Source: Lycocorax pyrrhopterus obiensis (taxonomy: Eukaryota; Chordata; Aves; Passeriformes; Paradisaeidae). From it: a stretch of DNA of 64,000 nt. Within the stretch, counting starts at the first letter, position 1; each line of letters opens with the position of its first letter. The translations under genes and the position numbers were made by a program. Below are positions 12,001 through 27,000 of the stretch, in pieces. The DNA is taken from positions 1,426,001 to 1,490,000 of the forward strand of contig JACSVZ010000039.1 in the NCBI GenBank assembly GCA_014706295.1, given 5' to 3'. The notes under the pieces are model-generated. The model was not told the origin of the DNA. It saw only the letters and a program-made list of their open reading frames with translations, and ran no database searches.

Positions 12001-15000
12001 TATGTGTCAATGTACTATTCTTGTTACCTGCCAAGATCCACATCTGAATTATCATAAAATGGAATAAAATCCTGTAAAATGCTAAAGACTTTTCCTCACA
12101 GTCAGCTTTTTCAGTTTATCTGGAATCCGGTCATTTGGATATCAACAAGTTGGGCTGCTGCTGTCCTTCAGCAGTTAAAGCCTAAAGTCTCTGCTGCAAC
12201 ATTCCAATTTACTTGCAAGGTTGGTGGTGCTACTTTTTCCATGTACTGAATTTTTTTTAAAAGCATGCTCAGGTCAGTTGTCTCTGCCTTTGCATTAAAT
12301 TTGTCCTGAGCCATTGCTACTTAAACAATATTTTATAATGATATTCTTATCATCTAAATGTATTTTACTATTAACACGTGTTGCATGATTTTGATACTAA
12401 GTAACTACCCTGCCATCTCTAGCATTGTGATACTCATAGACTGAATGATGAATAAACTGTGCATGCAGTTAATGGTCTAATCTCACTGCCTGTGTATGGA
12501 CAACAGGAAAAATAACATTTACTTCAGCACTACTGTTATCTATTGTATCAGTATTATAAAGCCATATTATCCTATGGTTGGAAATTACAGAAAATTAAAA
12601 GGAAAAAAATGCCATATTTTTTTAGCTCAGTTTTACTGTTTGTAATTGGACAGTGTCTTTTTGTAATTAAACATTCTAGCGTTTACTTCTTTATCTGCTT
12701 TTAAAATGATATTCAAATCTGACATGAAATCTGACATATGATGGAGATCTTCTATGAAACAGAAGATCTGTCTTTTAAAAATGCCTGCAAAACTCTCTCA
12801 CTGGTAGTTGAGGAAAGTATGGCTGGATCTAATCTTACTTTGTAGACCTATTTAAACAATAATATATAATACACCTACCATGCACTGACAGTGAGTCAGT
12901 AAAATACTGCATGAATGAGCATGACAATTTTACAAAGAGAATATCATTATAAAATATTTCTGAAACGTCTTTGTGTAATGAACCTTGTACATGGAGGCTT
13001 TGTCCATCGTGGGAAGCTAAAAAACCAATAATCAACATTTCATTTACGTATGCATGATGCTGCAAATTAGCGTGTGTAAACTATTTCTTTCTGTACTGTT
13101 CAGTTACTTCTGTCATCAGCTCCTACAAGTTTTTTTTGCAGTCATTTGTTCAGTTCAGTGGTGCCTTCTTTGCCATTTTCTATAAATTCTGTAAAATAAA
13201 TGTCCTTAAATATATTTTGATGTTGTCTTTTCATAATTAACCATTGTGTTGTTTGGAACCATACTGGCATTTTATGTTAAAATGCCACTATTAGTATGGG
13301 TACACCTGCTGCAAAGGGAACATGAAAACAATAGTTTACACCTTTGAAATTGTACAGAAATCTGGTGTAAACAGGTAGAATTTTATTTTTGTGAACTTCG
13401 CATCAGCTCGAATATTTTGGCAAATTGCAGCTATTACTAACGCCATTTATTAGTCCCTTAGTTCCTGAATCCTTTGTTGTTATAGGCAAAGTATGTCACT
13501 TAAGTGGCTTCTAGGAACAAAGGGGTGGAGTTCTCCATATTTTGAAATATAATGATACATGAGTGTATCATTATTACTGATATACATTTTGCATGTAATT
13601 TGCATCCAGACCCTAACAGAAATTGTTTTACTGAACATTATACACCCAATCTTTTCCTGTATTCTTTAAATTATTTCTTTACTCTGCCAAGTTTCTAGAT
13701 TCAGTGAAATTGATAAGAAATATCATATGCAGAGACTATATTTTAAAAGCTGATCAATTCTTTGGTGTCTAATTAAGAAGAGTACTGTGTTCTCTACATC
13801 CTAAATGATCTCATGATATTGTAAGCAGGTTGCGATTTGGCATGCTTCTACAGATTGCACCCAGCATGTAAAAAAATTTCCTTTAATTGTTTTGTGAAAT
13901 GTTTGCATATGTGGTGATTATCTGTGAACTCATTGTACATGTATCCAAATGTGTTTCCTAGTGTGCTTGATTTTGCTGGCCATTCTTGAATGTCTTGGCA
14001 ACTCAAGAAACATATGTTCTGTGCTGTCCTCTGTAATGCATATACTCTTTGATGTTTTGTCATATTTTTGTCAGCTTTTATTTTACTCTTTTTCCAACAA
14101 CATATCTTTATATTTGTTGGAAACAAATTTATGCAAAGACAATTTTAGTAAGCTTTGCTCAACATTGTTTTATTTATTCACTTGCCAAAACTTGTTCAAG
14201 CTTTTAAACATCTACCTGGTATAAATCTTTTGCAGTTAACCCACCATCAGACTTGAATTTTACAATTATAGATGAACATAATGTTCAAATGTCATGGAAA
14301 AGCCCACCAGATGCAATAGTGGGTTACAGAATAACTGTGGTTCCAACAAATGGTGAGTTCTGTAAAAATTTTTTATGTGATTACGTGTTTTGAAACATTA
14401 GTTTATTTTCGCCTATATCTAACTTAGGTATGAGGGTAGCTGTTAAAATCTTTTGGAAGTTAGTGATCAGGCCTGGATAGCAGCAAAGGGCATACAGGAA
14501 AAACAGTGATTCTTCCAAGTTAGAGCTATTCTTGCCATAGTGTTTACCTTTTTGGGACTGCAAGTAACAAGTTTTGGATGCCTTTGCTTTGCAAGGAGCA
14601 ATAAGAAGTAGAATCATCACTCCGCTCCTCTTCTATGCTTTCACACTGAAGTTCAAGAATTGTGTTATGCTGTGTAAGACAGCCATTATTCTATTTCACT
14701 TTGAGAAATAATCAGTGTAAAAGTGATATTGGATCAGAACAGGACATGATTTGTTAGATGATAGTACATTTTGTATGCGCATTTCAAGTTTCAAATTGCC
14801 TGGAATCTATTAAGCACTTTAGTAATTTTATTCACTATTGAAAGCACATTAGCTTGAAGTTTCATGTTTCAATATTTATACTTCACAAAAACAGAAAGTG
14901 TATCATTCTAAAATTGTCATTGGGTTTGAGATAGATTTTTGTCTGTTGCATTTTGTTTTACAATCAGCTTATCAATATTATTGGATTTTAAGGCTGCATT

Positions 15001-18000
15001 GAGTGTTTTATATATTTATTGCAGATGGACCTACTAAAGAATTTACTCTTTCACCTAGCACTACCCAAACTGTCATATCAGATCTTATACCTGATGTAGA
15101 GTATGTTGTATCAATAGCTTCATATGACGACAGAGAGGAGAGTCTACCTGTTTTTGGCCAGCTGACAAGTAAGTAGCTGCAATACAATTAGAAAGCCAAT
15201 TAAGATAACTGGGCGGTCATTCACAAAACTTGGCTTTGATCCAGTTCTCCAACAAAATTGCCACACACCTAAACTCTCCTCCAATGGAGCTGTCTGAACA
15301 GCCTTTTTCCCTTAATCCTAGTAGAAGCAGAGAAAATTTGCAAGAGATGAAAGGATACTAACAAGGATATAGTGTCTGCCAATCTCTATAGTATTCTTGG
15401 CAGGAGGCCAATGCATTTTTTGAGCTATATCTATTTCCTATAAATTGCATCTGCTGAAGTCAAGGGGAAGACAATCATTGACCTCAGTAACAAATGAATT
15501 GGACAGGCATCCTTCGTGAGAAAGCAAACTATATCCACCAAATAATAATAAAATATGACACAATGCATACTAAAATATTGAATTTGAGTTTTAATAATTT
15601 GTATTAATAATTAAAAAAGCATAAAATAAGTTTAATTAAATAAAAATGCACAGCAGACTCTCTTCTATGACACATTTTGTCTCATGTCTCAGGCTTCACA
15701 GAGAACCATGGGAAAATTACTAATTATTAATTCCCCTAGGTGTTAGAGAGGGGTAGCATTGGTATTTCTTCCAGGCATGTTGCAGTTAATTTTCAGGAAA
15801 TGACTGTACAAGAAGTACAAATACAGAGGATTCTTAGATCTTTCCATTTTCTGTATTTTGTGTCACCTTGAATACTGTGTTGTCAAATCTGTAAGTGCAG
15901 GCGATATATTCACAACCTGAATTTATGTTTTCATGTTCTGAGGCTTGTCAGATGCGTGTCTCTAATTGCTTATGTGCTTTTCTTGGATGTTTAAAAATTT
16001 AACCTTATTTCCTCCATTAATTCTGTTTATGTTGTGCTTTGTGTAGTTCAGACAGGCGGCCCAGGGATACCAGAGGAAAAGAAGATTGAGGCTCAGTTAC
16101 AAAGTAAGGTGTTTTGCCTTTCAACTTATCTGACATTTATCTTATCTGAGGTCTAGCTCTAGCACTCCACAAAGTTAAACTGTGTTTCTGTGTTACCTAC
16201 CAAAAAAATTAGCCTTTAAAGTTGTGCAGAGTTAAGAAAACTTGTTTGGGGACTGGGATAGAAGGAGTTTATTAGCTGCATTGAAAGATTAAGGTGCAAA
16301 GTTGGTACTGAAACTAGGGATTTCATGCAACTAACATGAGCAAGTCCATGAGTGTCTTGGTCCTATTAACAAAAGGTATTGTGCTGTGGATAAAAGGCTT
16401 TGCAGAAGAACCTGTGCAGCTGTAATGAGTAAATAAAAATGCAAGGCACAAGTGGTAACAAAATAAATTTTTTCTGTAGCATCAAATCATTGCAAAAAGA
16501 TTTGTATGGGTGTATTCATCTGTTGTGGCATAACAGATCTTTTGGATTGGCATGAGTGGTGTCTCAAAGCAGTTCCCTTTTGATAATGGCCGTTAGAAAA
16601 CTCATGTGGGTGTTCTTATGCGAATAATGTTTCCACAAGCAAGATATCCCAGAAAAGATCAATCTTTTAAATATCTGTTTGCTTTGGCTTTTACCTGCTA
16701 AGTTTCCATTAGACATTTCTCACTGATTTGTAAGAATGCAATTGCTCATTTGCTAATAGAGTTGGTTTTCTTTTTTTCCCTATTGTGTTCCAGAATGCTC
16801 CATAAGTGCAATGACAGATTTAGTTTTCCTGGTAGATGGTTCATGGAGTGTAGGAAGAAATAACTTTGGATATATTCTGGACTTCATGGTTGCCCTTGTA
16901 TCAGCTTTTGACATTGGGGAAGAAAAGACAAGAGTTGGAGTTGTTCAGTACAGTTCAGATACAAGAACAGAGTTCAATTTAAATCAGTATTTCAGAAGAA
17001 GTGATCTTATTGATGCAATTAAAAGGATACCTTACAAAGGTGGCAACACAATGACAGGTACAGATTTTCCATGTTTATTCAGCATTTCATGTCATAGTTC
17101 AAATTTGCTTTAAATCGTAGTTCATACAAGTCTAATAAAACACAACTTGTGATGTTGGTTTAGGTGAGGCTATTGATTACCTTGTTCAGAACACCTTCAC
17201 TGAGTCTGCTGGAGCAAGAAAAGGCTTTCCCAAAGTAGCAATTGTCATTACTGATGGAAAAGCTCAAGATGACGTAGAAATTCCTGCAAGAGAGCTTCGC
17301 AACATAGGAGTTGAAGTTTTTTCCTTGGGTATGTTGAGTTTTTCTAATGATTGAGAGATTAACTTTTTATGAAAGTTAATTTATAAGTTTTGCAGACTGT
17401 GTGTTTGAAGAATTTCACTATGCCCCTTTTTCATGTGTATGCCTTGAAATGGTCATTTGTGCCCTCCAGAGTGGAACATACCAGTTGTGTTAATTGACAG
17501 TAATTATGTAGTTCCTACATGGAGATTAATATGACTGACTAGCATAGTTTTGACCTTGGCCTCATTCTTCACTTATACCACATTATTTTCTCTGGTTGAA
17601 AATTGAATCTGCCACCTCATTGCATTAATCATTTTTTTGTAGTTTGATTATTGATCCTGACAGAAGGCAGAACTAATTTAAACTCAGCTTTACCCCAGGA
17701 TGTTTTGATACTTCATGAATACATTGACAGGTGTCTGTATTTTATGGCTACTTAACACAGTCCTGTCTATTGCAATTTCTAGGTATCAAAGCAGCAGATG
17801 CAAAGGAACTCAAGTTAATTGCATCTCAGCCTTCACTGAAGCATGTGTTCAATGTGGCTAATTTTGATGGAATTGTGGATATACAGAATGAAATTATCTT
17901 GCAAGTGTGCTCCGGCGTTGATGAACAACTAGGTGAACTGGTTAGTGGAGAAGAAGGTGAGATACTTTATAAAAATGTATTTATAGCTTCAGTTTATTCC

Positions 18001-21000
18001 AATGTCTGTTGAAGAGGCTATCCCTACTTCCTTTGCTTTATTTCTAGTTTGATCCATTGCCTCACTTAGCAAGTGTGGAAAACTGGTCTCAGTTTTGTGT
18101 CTTTAAATGAAGGATAACAGAATATGTGATGTAGATTTGGAATAGCTCCATTATTCCATTGTTTCAAGGGCAACACAGTGATATGCAGTTATCAGAGTGA
18201 GTTTGGACACACGCATCGCTTCTGTGGAAAAATGTATTGAGGGGAAAAAACCTGCTTGGTGAAGGGTCAGAATATGTAATAGATTAAGAACCAAAGCATG
18301 AAAACTGGAGAATACAGAGAAAACAAGACGTGAAGCTGTATCACTGCGGCTTTCTGGCCGTGTAAGGTTTTAAGTAACTAGTTATTCTTTGACAAAAATG
18401 GCAGTAGAGATGACTCTGCTGTCCTAGTACTCTGCTCAAGTCTGCATTTTTTTCACACTTTCTACTGTGTTTCTGTGAGTGTAGATTTCACTTTTGGTTG
18501 AAGCAGTTTTAGAGCAGGGCAGCATTTCTCCTGGAACTTCTGCTATACTTAGGGGACCATGAATGCATCGTTCATATTTTTGCCCTCTCACTGATGTCGC
18601 ATTTGGACTGTCCTGTAATTAATTTCTGTTTATCTATGCTTTAAAAAGCCCTAAAAAGTGATTTTTAGTAAAGGTCAAGCAAAGATAACTAAACTTACTC
18701 CATAAAAAAAAGCTGTTAAGAAAATATGTTTATAATTGTAACTAATATTCTGGGTTTGCTTTTGATTTCTTTCAGTGGTGGAACCTCCTTCAAATCTGGT
18801 GGCCACTCAGATCTCCTCGAAGTCTGTTAGAATCACTTGGGATCCATCCACAAGCCAAATAACTGGCTATCGCCTGCAGTTCATTCCAATGATAGCTGGG
18901 GGAAAACAACATGTACTGAGTGTGGGCCCTCAGACTACTGCTCTGAATGTTAAAGATCTCTCTCCAGACACAGAGTATCAAATTAATGTTTATGCAATGA
19001 AAGGACTGACCCCCAGTGAGCCAATAACGATAATGGAAAAAACACAACAAGTAAAAGTTCAAGTGGGTGAGTTTGGAGGCACCACCTTATTTTCAATTTG
19101 TAGCTTTTCATTGATGAAACCTCTGGTGCATGTTTTAATATCATACCTTTATTATTTTTGAGAAACAGCTTTGCTTAGCATAGTTTATTGTGTTTATAAG
19201 CAGTTGTGTGTAATACATGAACTACAGATGCGATTGTAATGCTATGTGGTTATTGAAAATCTGTTTACAATGGTAATTCTTTTTCTTTGCAGAATGCTCA
19301 CGTGGTGTGGATGTAAAAGCTGATGTTGTGTTTTTAGTGGATGGTTCCTACAGCATTGGTATTGCCAATTTTGTAAAAGTAAGAGCCTTTTTGGAAGTGT
19401 TAGTTAAAAGCTTTGAGATATCACCTCGAAAAGTACAGATAAGTCTTGTCCAGTATAGCAGAGATCCGCATATGGAGTTTTCTTTGAACAGATACAACAG
19501 AGTGGAAGACATAATTCAGGCTATTAACACCTTCCCCTACAGAGGTGGATCTACCAACACAGGCAAAGCAATGACATATGTGAGGGAGAAAGTATTTGTT
19601 ACCAGCAAAGGATCAAGACCAAATGTGCCAAGAGTCATGATTCTTATCACTGATGGAAAATCGTCAGATGCTTTTAAAGAACCTGCCATAAAGCTGAGGG
19701 ATGCAGATGTAGAAATATTTGCAGTTGGAGTGAAGGATGCAGTGCGTACAGAGTTGGAAGCAATTGCATCACCTCCTGCGGAAACCCATGTTTACACAGT
19801 GGAAGATTTTGATGCTTTTCAAAGAATATCATTTGAACTTACACAATCCGTTTGCCTACGAATTGAGCAGGAACTGGCTGCTATAAGGAGAAAATGTAAG
19901 TAACTGCTATTACTTAGAGGAATGCAGAAAATGTAATCAAAAAAGGATCTGAACCAATGTTTTGTGCTTATAGTTAACTAAACAATTTATATTGATGAAA
20001 TTGCCCGTATACAAATGATAATTTTAATAACTGGGGATTTGCTGCTCATTTTCAAACATATTAAAAGCAACAGTTGAAATTAATGGATAAATGGAAATGA
20101 AAAAATTATTGGAGAAATTTTTTCCCCCAACCCTGCTAGGTATATAGAAAGCTAATAAAATGTGTGTCTATTGGAATGACCTTAGTGGATAGGCTCTGCT
20201 TTTGCAACCCAATGTCTTGAGTAAAACTGTTACCCAGGGCGTTCTTTTTTTAGCTCTACAAAGCCAGGTGGCAAGTCTAAGCTTGTCTTTTAAATGTTCA
20301 AAGGCAACAAAGTAATTCCAACAACTCTAGAGGGCAATTTCATTCATTTTTAGGGTAAAATTATGAAAGGCCCTCTGAAATGGCCTTAGACAAGACAACT
20401 TGAGACAGCAGATGCTAGGTGATAGTGACTGCAATCTAACTGTAAAGACTGAAATGAAGTAGCACATGAAAGTCTTCACATGCATCCAAATTAGGCCAGC
20501 ACAGATAACGTTTAACATTCAAAAGATTTCTAAACAGCCAACTTTTGGTCAGATAAAGGTACTTATGATTAGTTGGACCCACAGTGTCCCTACCTATGTT
20601 GAGTAGGACACTAACATTGAAGAGTCCCCAGTGTTGAAAGCCCCACTCTCTTTAAAAATAAGTCTTTTGTTTCAGGATAGCTTTGAGGAACAAACCAGCA
20701 AAGCAGCCTTTGCTTTAGAGGGCTCAAAAAGTTTTAAGATCCCCACTGTTAGGTTGACTAGGCCAACCAAAACAAGCCCGGGGTGTCAGATTTGTGTTTG
20801 TGCCTCATGTCAAATTCCTTGTTTCCCCTTTGACCTCATTTCTGAAAAAATACTGGTTTTTATTTTGTCTTATTTCTAATCTAGATCTGAAAAAAATCCC
20901 AACAATTTTTAGTTTCCATTGAGGACATAATGTTATTGCTGTTCATCGGACATATGAAATAGGGAACCCAACTTGATAATCAGATTCTAAATTAAGTTTT

Positions 21001-24000
21001 CATAAATATATTTTCTTCTAGATGGACTGTTTTCATTTGATCTAGAAATCACTGAGTTGGTGCTTCTACTCACTGTTGAAAAATTTTAGGCAACCTAGAT
21101 ATGATCTTCTTGAAATTTGATAGATATAAGCAAATACAGAAAACATGCAATGAAATATCTGTTCAATTAGAATAAATCAAATTATTGAGGAACACTTATT
21201 ATTTATTTTAGAAATGTTGAGTTTAACATATTCTGGGAAGTATGCCTCATATGTGCATTTTTATTTCCGTACAGCTTATGTTCCTGCAAAGAACATGGTC
21301 TTTTCTGACATAACATCAGAGAGTTTCAAAGTGAGCTGGTCTCCAGCTGGATCAGAGGTTTTGTCCTATCTCATTAAATATAAAGTAGCAGTCGGTGGAG
21401 ATGAATTCATTGTTTCAGTGCCAGCTTCAAGTACTAGCTCAGTTCTCACCAACTTACTACCTGAAACTACTTATGCAGTCAGTGTGATTTCTGAATATGA
21501 AGATGGTGATGGCCCTCCCTTGGATGGAGAGGAAACCACCTTAGAAGGTAGGATTCCCATTATTCTCAGACACAAGAGAGTCATATGTTCAAATAAGAAT
21601 TTGCTTAGCTGGAGAACGGGTAAATGAGGAAATGAGGAACAGCCAACTAAGGCTGAGAAGCTGTACTGCCATGCAGGTTGAGAATAAATATTATTGTGTC
21701 TCAAAGCATTCAGTAAAGATTTAAAATTCCAATTATATGTAAGCATTAAATTGCTAAGACTGGACTTTAATTTTCCTGAACGTTGGATGGATGCTGTGTT
21801 TCTGCAGTGGCTTCCTTTCAAATGAAGTAGTGTGTTCTCAATAAATTCAGTGGCACGAATTATTGTCAATATAGACTCAAGTTGGACTAGATGAAAATTG
21901 TAGATCCTTTCCAACTGAACTATTCTCTTCTATTCTACTCTATTTAATAACTATGACTCTGATGCAGGAATGCATGTTGACTTCAATACATTTAAAGACA
22001 AACATGTGCCTATGCAATTTGCTAGGTCTACATCTAATTTAACACTATTAGAAGTTTTGTTTTATATACAATAAGCTTAAAGGAGCTTGAGTTTTGGTTA
22101 ACTGTTTTTTTTTATTGGAAATTCCTTGGTCTGATCCAATAACTGATTCAAAATTGCCAGTGATGTCAATATGTGTTTTATGTGACCAATGGCTGTAAAT
22201 TTAAGCATGGTAGCTTTACTTTTTCTTGATAGAGTTGCCATGATGCATTTCTCCTGATTGAAAAGAGCAGCATGGCAGTAGATTTGATTTTCTATTCCAG
22301 TAGTTGAATATTCAGTCTACTCTAAATCATACTTTTAAAAATATCGATCTACTTTTTTTCATTATTCCATGCTGTCATTTGTGACCTTTGGTGACACAAA
22401 TGGTTCCAAGGGAGCAAAAGGAACAGCATGAAGATTTGTTAATTGCTCTTTCCTCTTAAGACTGATAGAAATAAACACTTATAAAATAGCTTAGCTTGGA
22501 TGTTAAGTTTGGAAGATACAGGTTTCACTGTCAGTGTGCATATTTCCATGACTGTACCAGTCAGAATATTTTGGCCACACATAATTTTCCCTTAGGAAAA
22601 CAGACAAACTCCTGGCTGATAGAACACGTAGCTTGTGTGCGTAAGGGACAGGAGAAGAAAAAGCCTTAATAAAAATAATCTGTCTTCCCATTTGTAACTG
22701 ATACTACCTTAAATAATTGTTAACATTGTGATCTGATGATATCCCAGCACATCTGAGAAGACAGAGTTCTTCTACGGCCACGTAAACATCAGCAGCTCTC
22801 CATGCAGATCTAGCGAACAGTTTGAGCCAGATGGCTTTCTTGGCAATTAACTTTGGTTTCAGGCTTTTAAAGGATTTAAGTTGAGTATTGTGTTTCTGAT
22901 TAACAGAAAACAAGTTTCTTTTTTTAAAACTAGGATTAATTGCTTCACTCTTAACTTTGAAGAACAATACTTATGGAATATAGACAGTAAACAACAAAAA
23001 ACCAGATTTTTTTTCCCCTAAGTGACAATGCTACATACTGCTAAGCAGTGTGCAGTACAGCAGATTTTTATGTCTATTGGAAGAGTCAAGTCTTGTTTGA
23101 TGTGCCCACTGAGTTCATCTGAACTGCTGTGTCTTTTTCCAAGGAGCAGGCTAGGTTAAAGAATTCACCACAGTTTTTCTTTAGTTTCTAGGATAACAAA
23201 CTATTTCTTTGAGTTAGAGACTAAATTCAGAAACCTTCTTTAAACATTAGATGCAACTCATTGCAATGAATATATTTTTTGTTTGAAATATTCAAAGAAA
23301 TGGAATTGGTTTGGTGGGGCTTTTTTTTTTGTTTTTCCTTGTTTGTTCTTTCAAATAGGATAGCTGCCTGTATGTAGTCAGGTGTATCTGACAACCACCT
23401 GTAAATGGAAGTGGTGCAGAAGCAAATGTCCACAGCAAGGAAACTTATACTATTTGTTTTGTTAAGAAGTTTCCTCACTATGCCCAAATGTTCCTTTACA
23501 CAGTTCAGTTCTACTGTTACCGCTAAACACAGTCAGACTGTCTTAAGTTTCAGAAGCAGTTGTATAAACTGGGAAGAAGGTACTTTTGGGGACAACTTTG
23601 TTCCACTGCTGAATGTAACTCTGACCTTAAATTTTCAGAAATGACTAAAGGTGTGTGTACCCTAAAGCAATGGGAGGGCAATATAAGCAGTTTTGGTAAA
23701 CTGGATGAGCTAACAGAATGGTTGCCTTGGTTTTGCTTCAGATACTGCTTCACTAAAGGCAAATATTTACAACTGACATGTGTATATTCTTTGTAGTTAA
23801 AGGTGCTCCTCGAAACTTAAGGATAACTGATGAAACTACTGATAGCTTTGTAGTTGGTTGGACTCCAGCTCCAGGAAATGTCCTACGGTACAGGCTTGTT
23901 TATAGACCACTTGCTGGAGGAGAAAGGAGACAAGTGACTGTCTCAGCAAATGATAGATCAACTACTCTGCAGAATTTGATCCAAGATACAAGATATGAAG

Positions 24001-27000
24001 TGTCTGTTATTCCTGAGTATCAGTCTGGCCCCGGGAGTTCATTGAATGGATATGCAAAAACTGATGAAGGTACATAATCAATGCTGTGAACACAGTAAGC
24101 GTGAGAAAAACTCGCTGCATGTTGACATATTCATACTGAAAAGAGAATAAACCATATAGTCCATATGGATCATCCTAGATGAACACAGTTATAACATTGC
24201 CTAAGCCTAGCTAAGAGATAACTTAAGACAATGGAATTTATCAAAATTGCAATATTTAATTTTAAAATACAATATCTTGAACCTGATATGGCAATGTAAA
24301 TTGGGCAAAGAATCTACTTGAATGTTTTAATTAATTGTCCCCATGATTCTTCATATTGTCAATGATATAAATTATATACCTTATATACTTTTTGAGCAAA
24401 TTCAGACCCTGCTTGCACTTTGTGCTGAATGTTTAGCAAGGAATTAATGAAACATTTAATTTTCTCAAGTTATCACTGTAGATTTAACGTATGTGAAAAT
24501 GCATGATCCTTTAACATGTATCGTGCCTTATTAAACTAAATCCAGAGAGTATAGACAGTATGAATGTGCTGATCATCGTTGAAATTTCACTGACTCATGA
24601 AAGTTACCATCAAAAAGACCTCTTTAGGAAACCAAAACATGTTAATTTCACATTCCATTTGTCATCTTTGACTTTATTGTGAAGACAGTGACTTCAACAT
24701 GGATCTTTGTTGAATCTGAGCATATCCTTAGGTGCTAGTATGTCTAAGTGCTCCAGGATTGAGCCTGCTTTAACAGGAAAAAACATTAAGTAGATTTTAT
24801 TGGGCATTTTTGCCTAAAGAGGGTGGGGATAGGATTGTACAGTCCTAATTACACTAAAGGTACACTGTAGCAGTGTTGGTGCAGCCTACTGAGGAATTAT
24901 TTTTTAGCATAAAACGCTATATAGTGGTAACCTAAAAGATAAACTAAGAAATTAAGCTTGCTTCAACTTGTTTTCAACATGTGCAGTCCGAGGAAATCCA
25001 AGAAATTTGAGAGTTTCTGATGCTACAACATCAACAATGAAGCTGTCTTGGAGTGCTGCTCCTGGCAAAGTGCAGCAGTACTTTATAACGTACACTCCAG
25101 TCGCAGGAGGTGAAACGAAGGAAGTGACTGTGAAAGGTGACACTACCTCTAAAGTGCTGAAAGGCTTGGACCAAGCCACTAGGTATACACTGACTGTGTC
25201 TGCCTTGTATGCCTCTGGAGCAGGAGATGCCCTTTCTGGAGAGGGAGAAACACTTGAAGGTAATTATTTATTGTTTCTGTACAGTCATTCATTGCCTGAC
25301 TGATGTTTATGGTGTCTTAAAGTGTCTTCCCAAGTTTTCTGTAGAAGTAAATATGTGAATTAAAAATAGACTTAAAGACACTCTCCTACTTTACATGGGC
25401 TTTCCAAACCTACTGTCCTCAAAGAAAAAAAAAGTGGGTTAAATCAGTGGTGATGGAGGGCACTCTGTGTCTCTTGAAAAAGCTATTGCCAGAAGCACCA
25501 ACCAAAACTGACTGTGCTTCCACACCAGCCTCCATTAAATATTTTGTCTTATAATGTCATTTTCCAAGTAGTTTTAGTGGCATATTGTTCTTAATGTAAC
25601 AGGATTAATTAATGAGGTTAAAGTATCTCACCCATTTGAAAATTTGTAGTGTTTCTACAGCGCTGAGATTGAAAGATGTTCAGGGGCCATTTTTGCATCA
25701 GAGAAAAACCACATAGTCTTAGGCCTACCGATAATGAGTCAAATCCTGCTTCTAACTAAGAGCCCGGAGCTGAGCATAAACAGAATGCTGGCAAAAGCAT
25801 AAGTCAGACACAAAGACTTTCTTATAAGGAGAGGAGGCTGCTCTTTCTCTGACTTTGAGTAGAGAATTTCCCAGACTAATTCTCTGTGAGCATTCTCAAT
25901 GTCATCTGTAGATTGTCAGAGGATAGGGAAAGCTGCCTCATAGACCTTGAAAGGAAGAGTGACTCTGGCCAGGGATGTACTGCTGAAATCTGGTACTGCA
26001 GCTGTGTAGGCACCACACTTGAAAACATCTTATGGATGAATTATGTGGAATTAAGACATGTCCATTGTTGCCAATCAAGTTACAGTAGGAATATACTTGA
26101 TTCTCAGTTTCTCCATCAATTTAACTTTTTGTTTATGACATAGATTAGGAAACAATCCAGAAAACCTATTTTAAATAGGAAAATGTAAAATAAAATATTT
26201 AAAAAATCAGTTCCAGTGATTCACCAATGTGCTGAATTCTTCCTACTAAAATTTAGGCACTTGTTTGAACACTGCTATTTGCAGCATGGACTCTCTAGGA
26301 TTCTTCTGCGGTTGATGAAGAAAGGCAAATACTTCCAGTAGGCAGATAGTCCATCTGAGATCTCATTTTTCCTTCAAATGAGCATTTCTGTGTCCACTGA
26401 CTATACAAGGAGTAAGTGAGAGCTCTAGACACCAAATGCCTGCTTGTCCCACTACCCGAGACCTGCTTACACTGAGACAGGATGCAGCCATCAGAGAATC
26501 AGGCACCTTCCAATTCATGCTGAAAAGTTTCCTAACTCTCTTGCTTTCTCTACCCATGCGAGGTCCAAAAGGCTCCTTTTGTAGGAGAAAAGAGCCTGTC
26601 TCCTGCCCAGAACATTGCTGAGATCCAGGTAAATGAGATCAGGTATCAATAATCTGCCCATATCCTCCAGAAAAGCCAGAGATGATCAGGACCTAATGAA
26701 CTTCCCTGTTGGTGGTGCTGCTGCCACTTCCTAGGTCTAAGACTTTTTTGGAAGGAAGAGGGAGGGTGAAAATGTAGACTTTGCCCTGTGTGGGAGAGTT
26801 TGAATTCACCTCCACACCCCAGCAGGTTCACAAAACAGTAGAGTATACTGGGAAAGAGTCTCCTTTATTCTTTCCACTGAACATGAGCCACTGTCTATCC
26901 AGGAATGCAAATTTCACTCTCAGAACAAAAACAGACTGGATCCCAAGTAGACACAGGAACCTGACAGCCCTGTGTTTTTGTCTGTGCTATCAGTGGATAG

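Larger units (their letters stand above)
6035..14235 (+). other. Intron 2 (8.2 kb)
   Basis: This is the second-longest intron. The first 1 kb is GC-rich, with a CpG cluster near 6520-6630, and the rest is AT-rich. It contains an alternating purine-pyrimidine tract at 9895-10015 and an old CR1 piece at about 11757-11985. No further coding exon is needed or seen. Confidence 0.85.
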
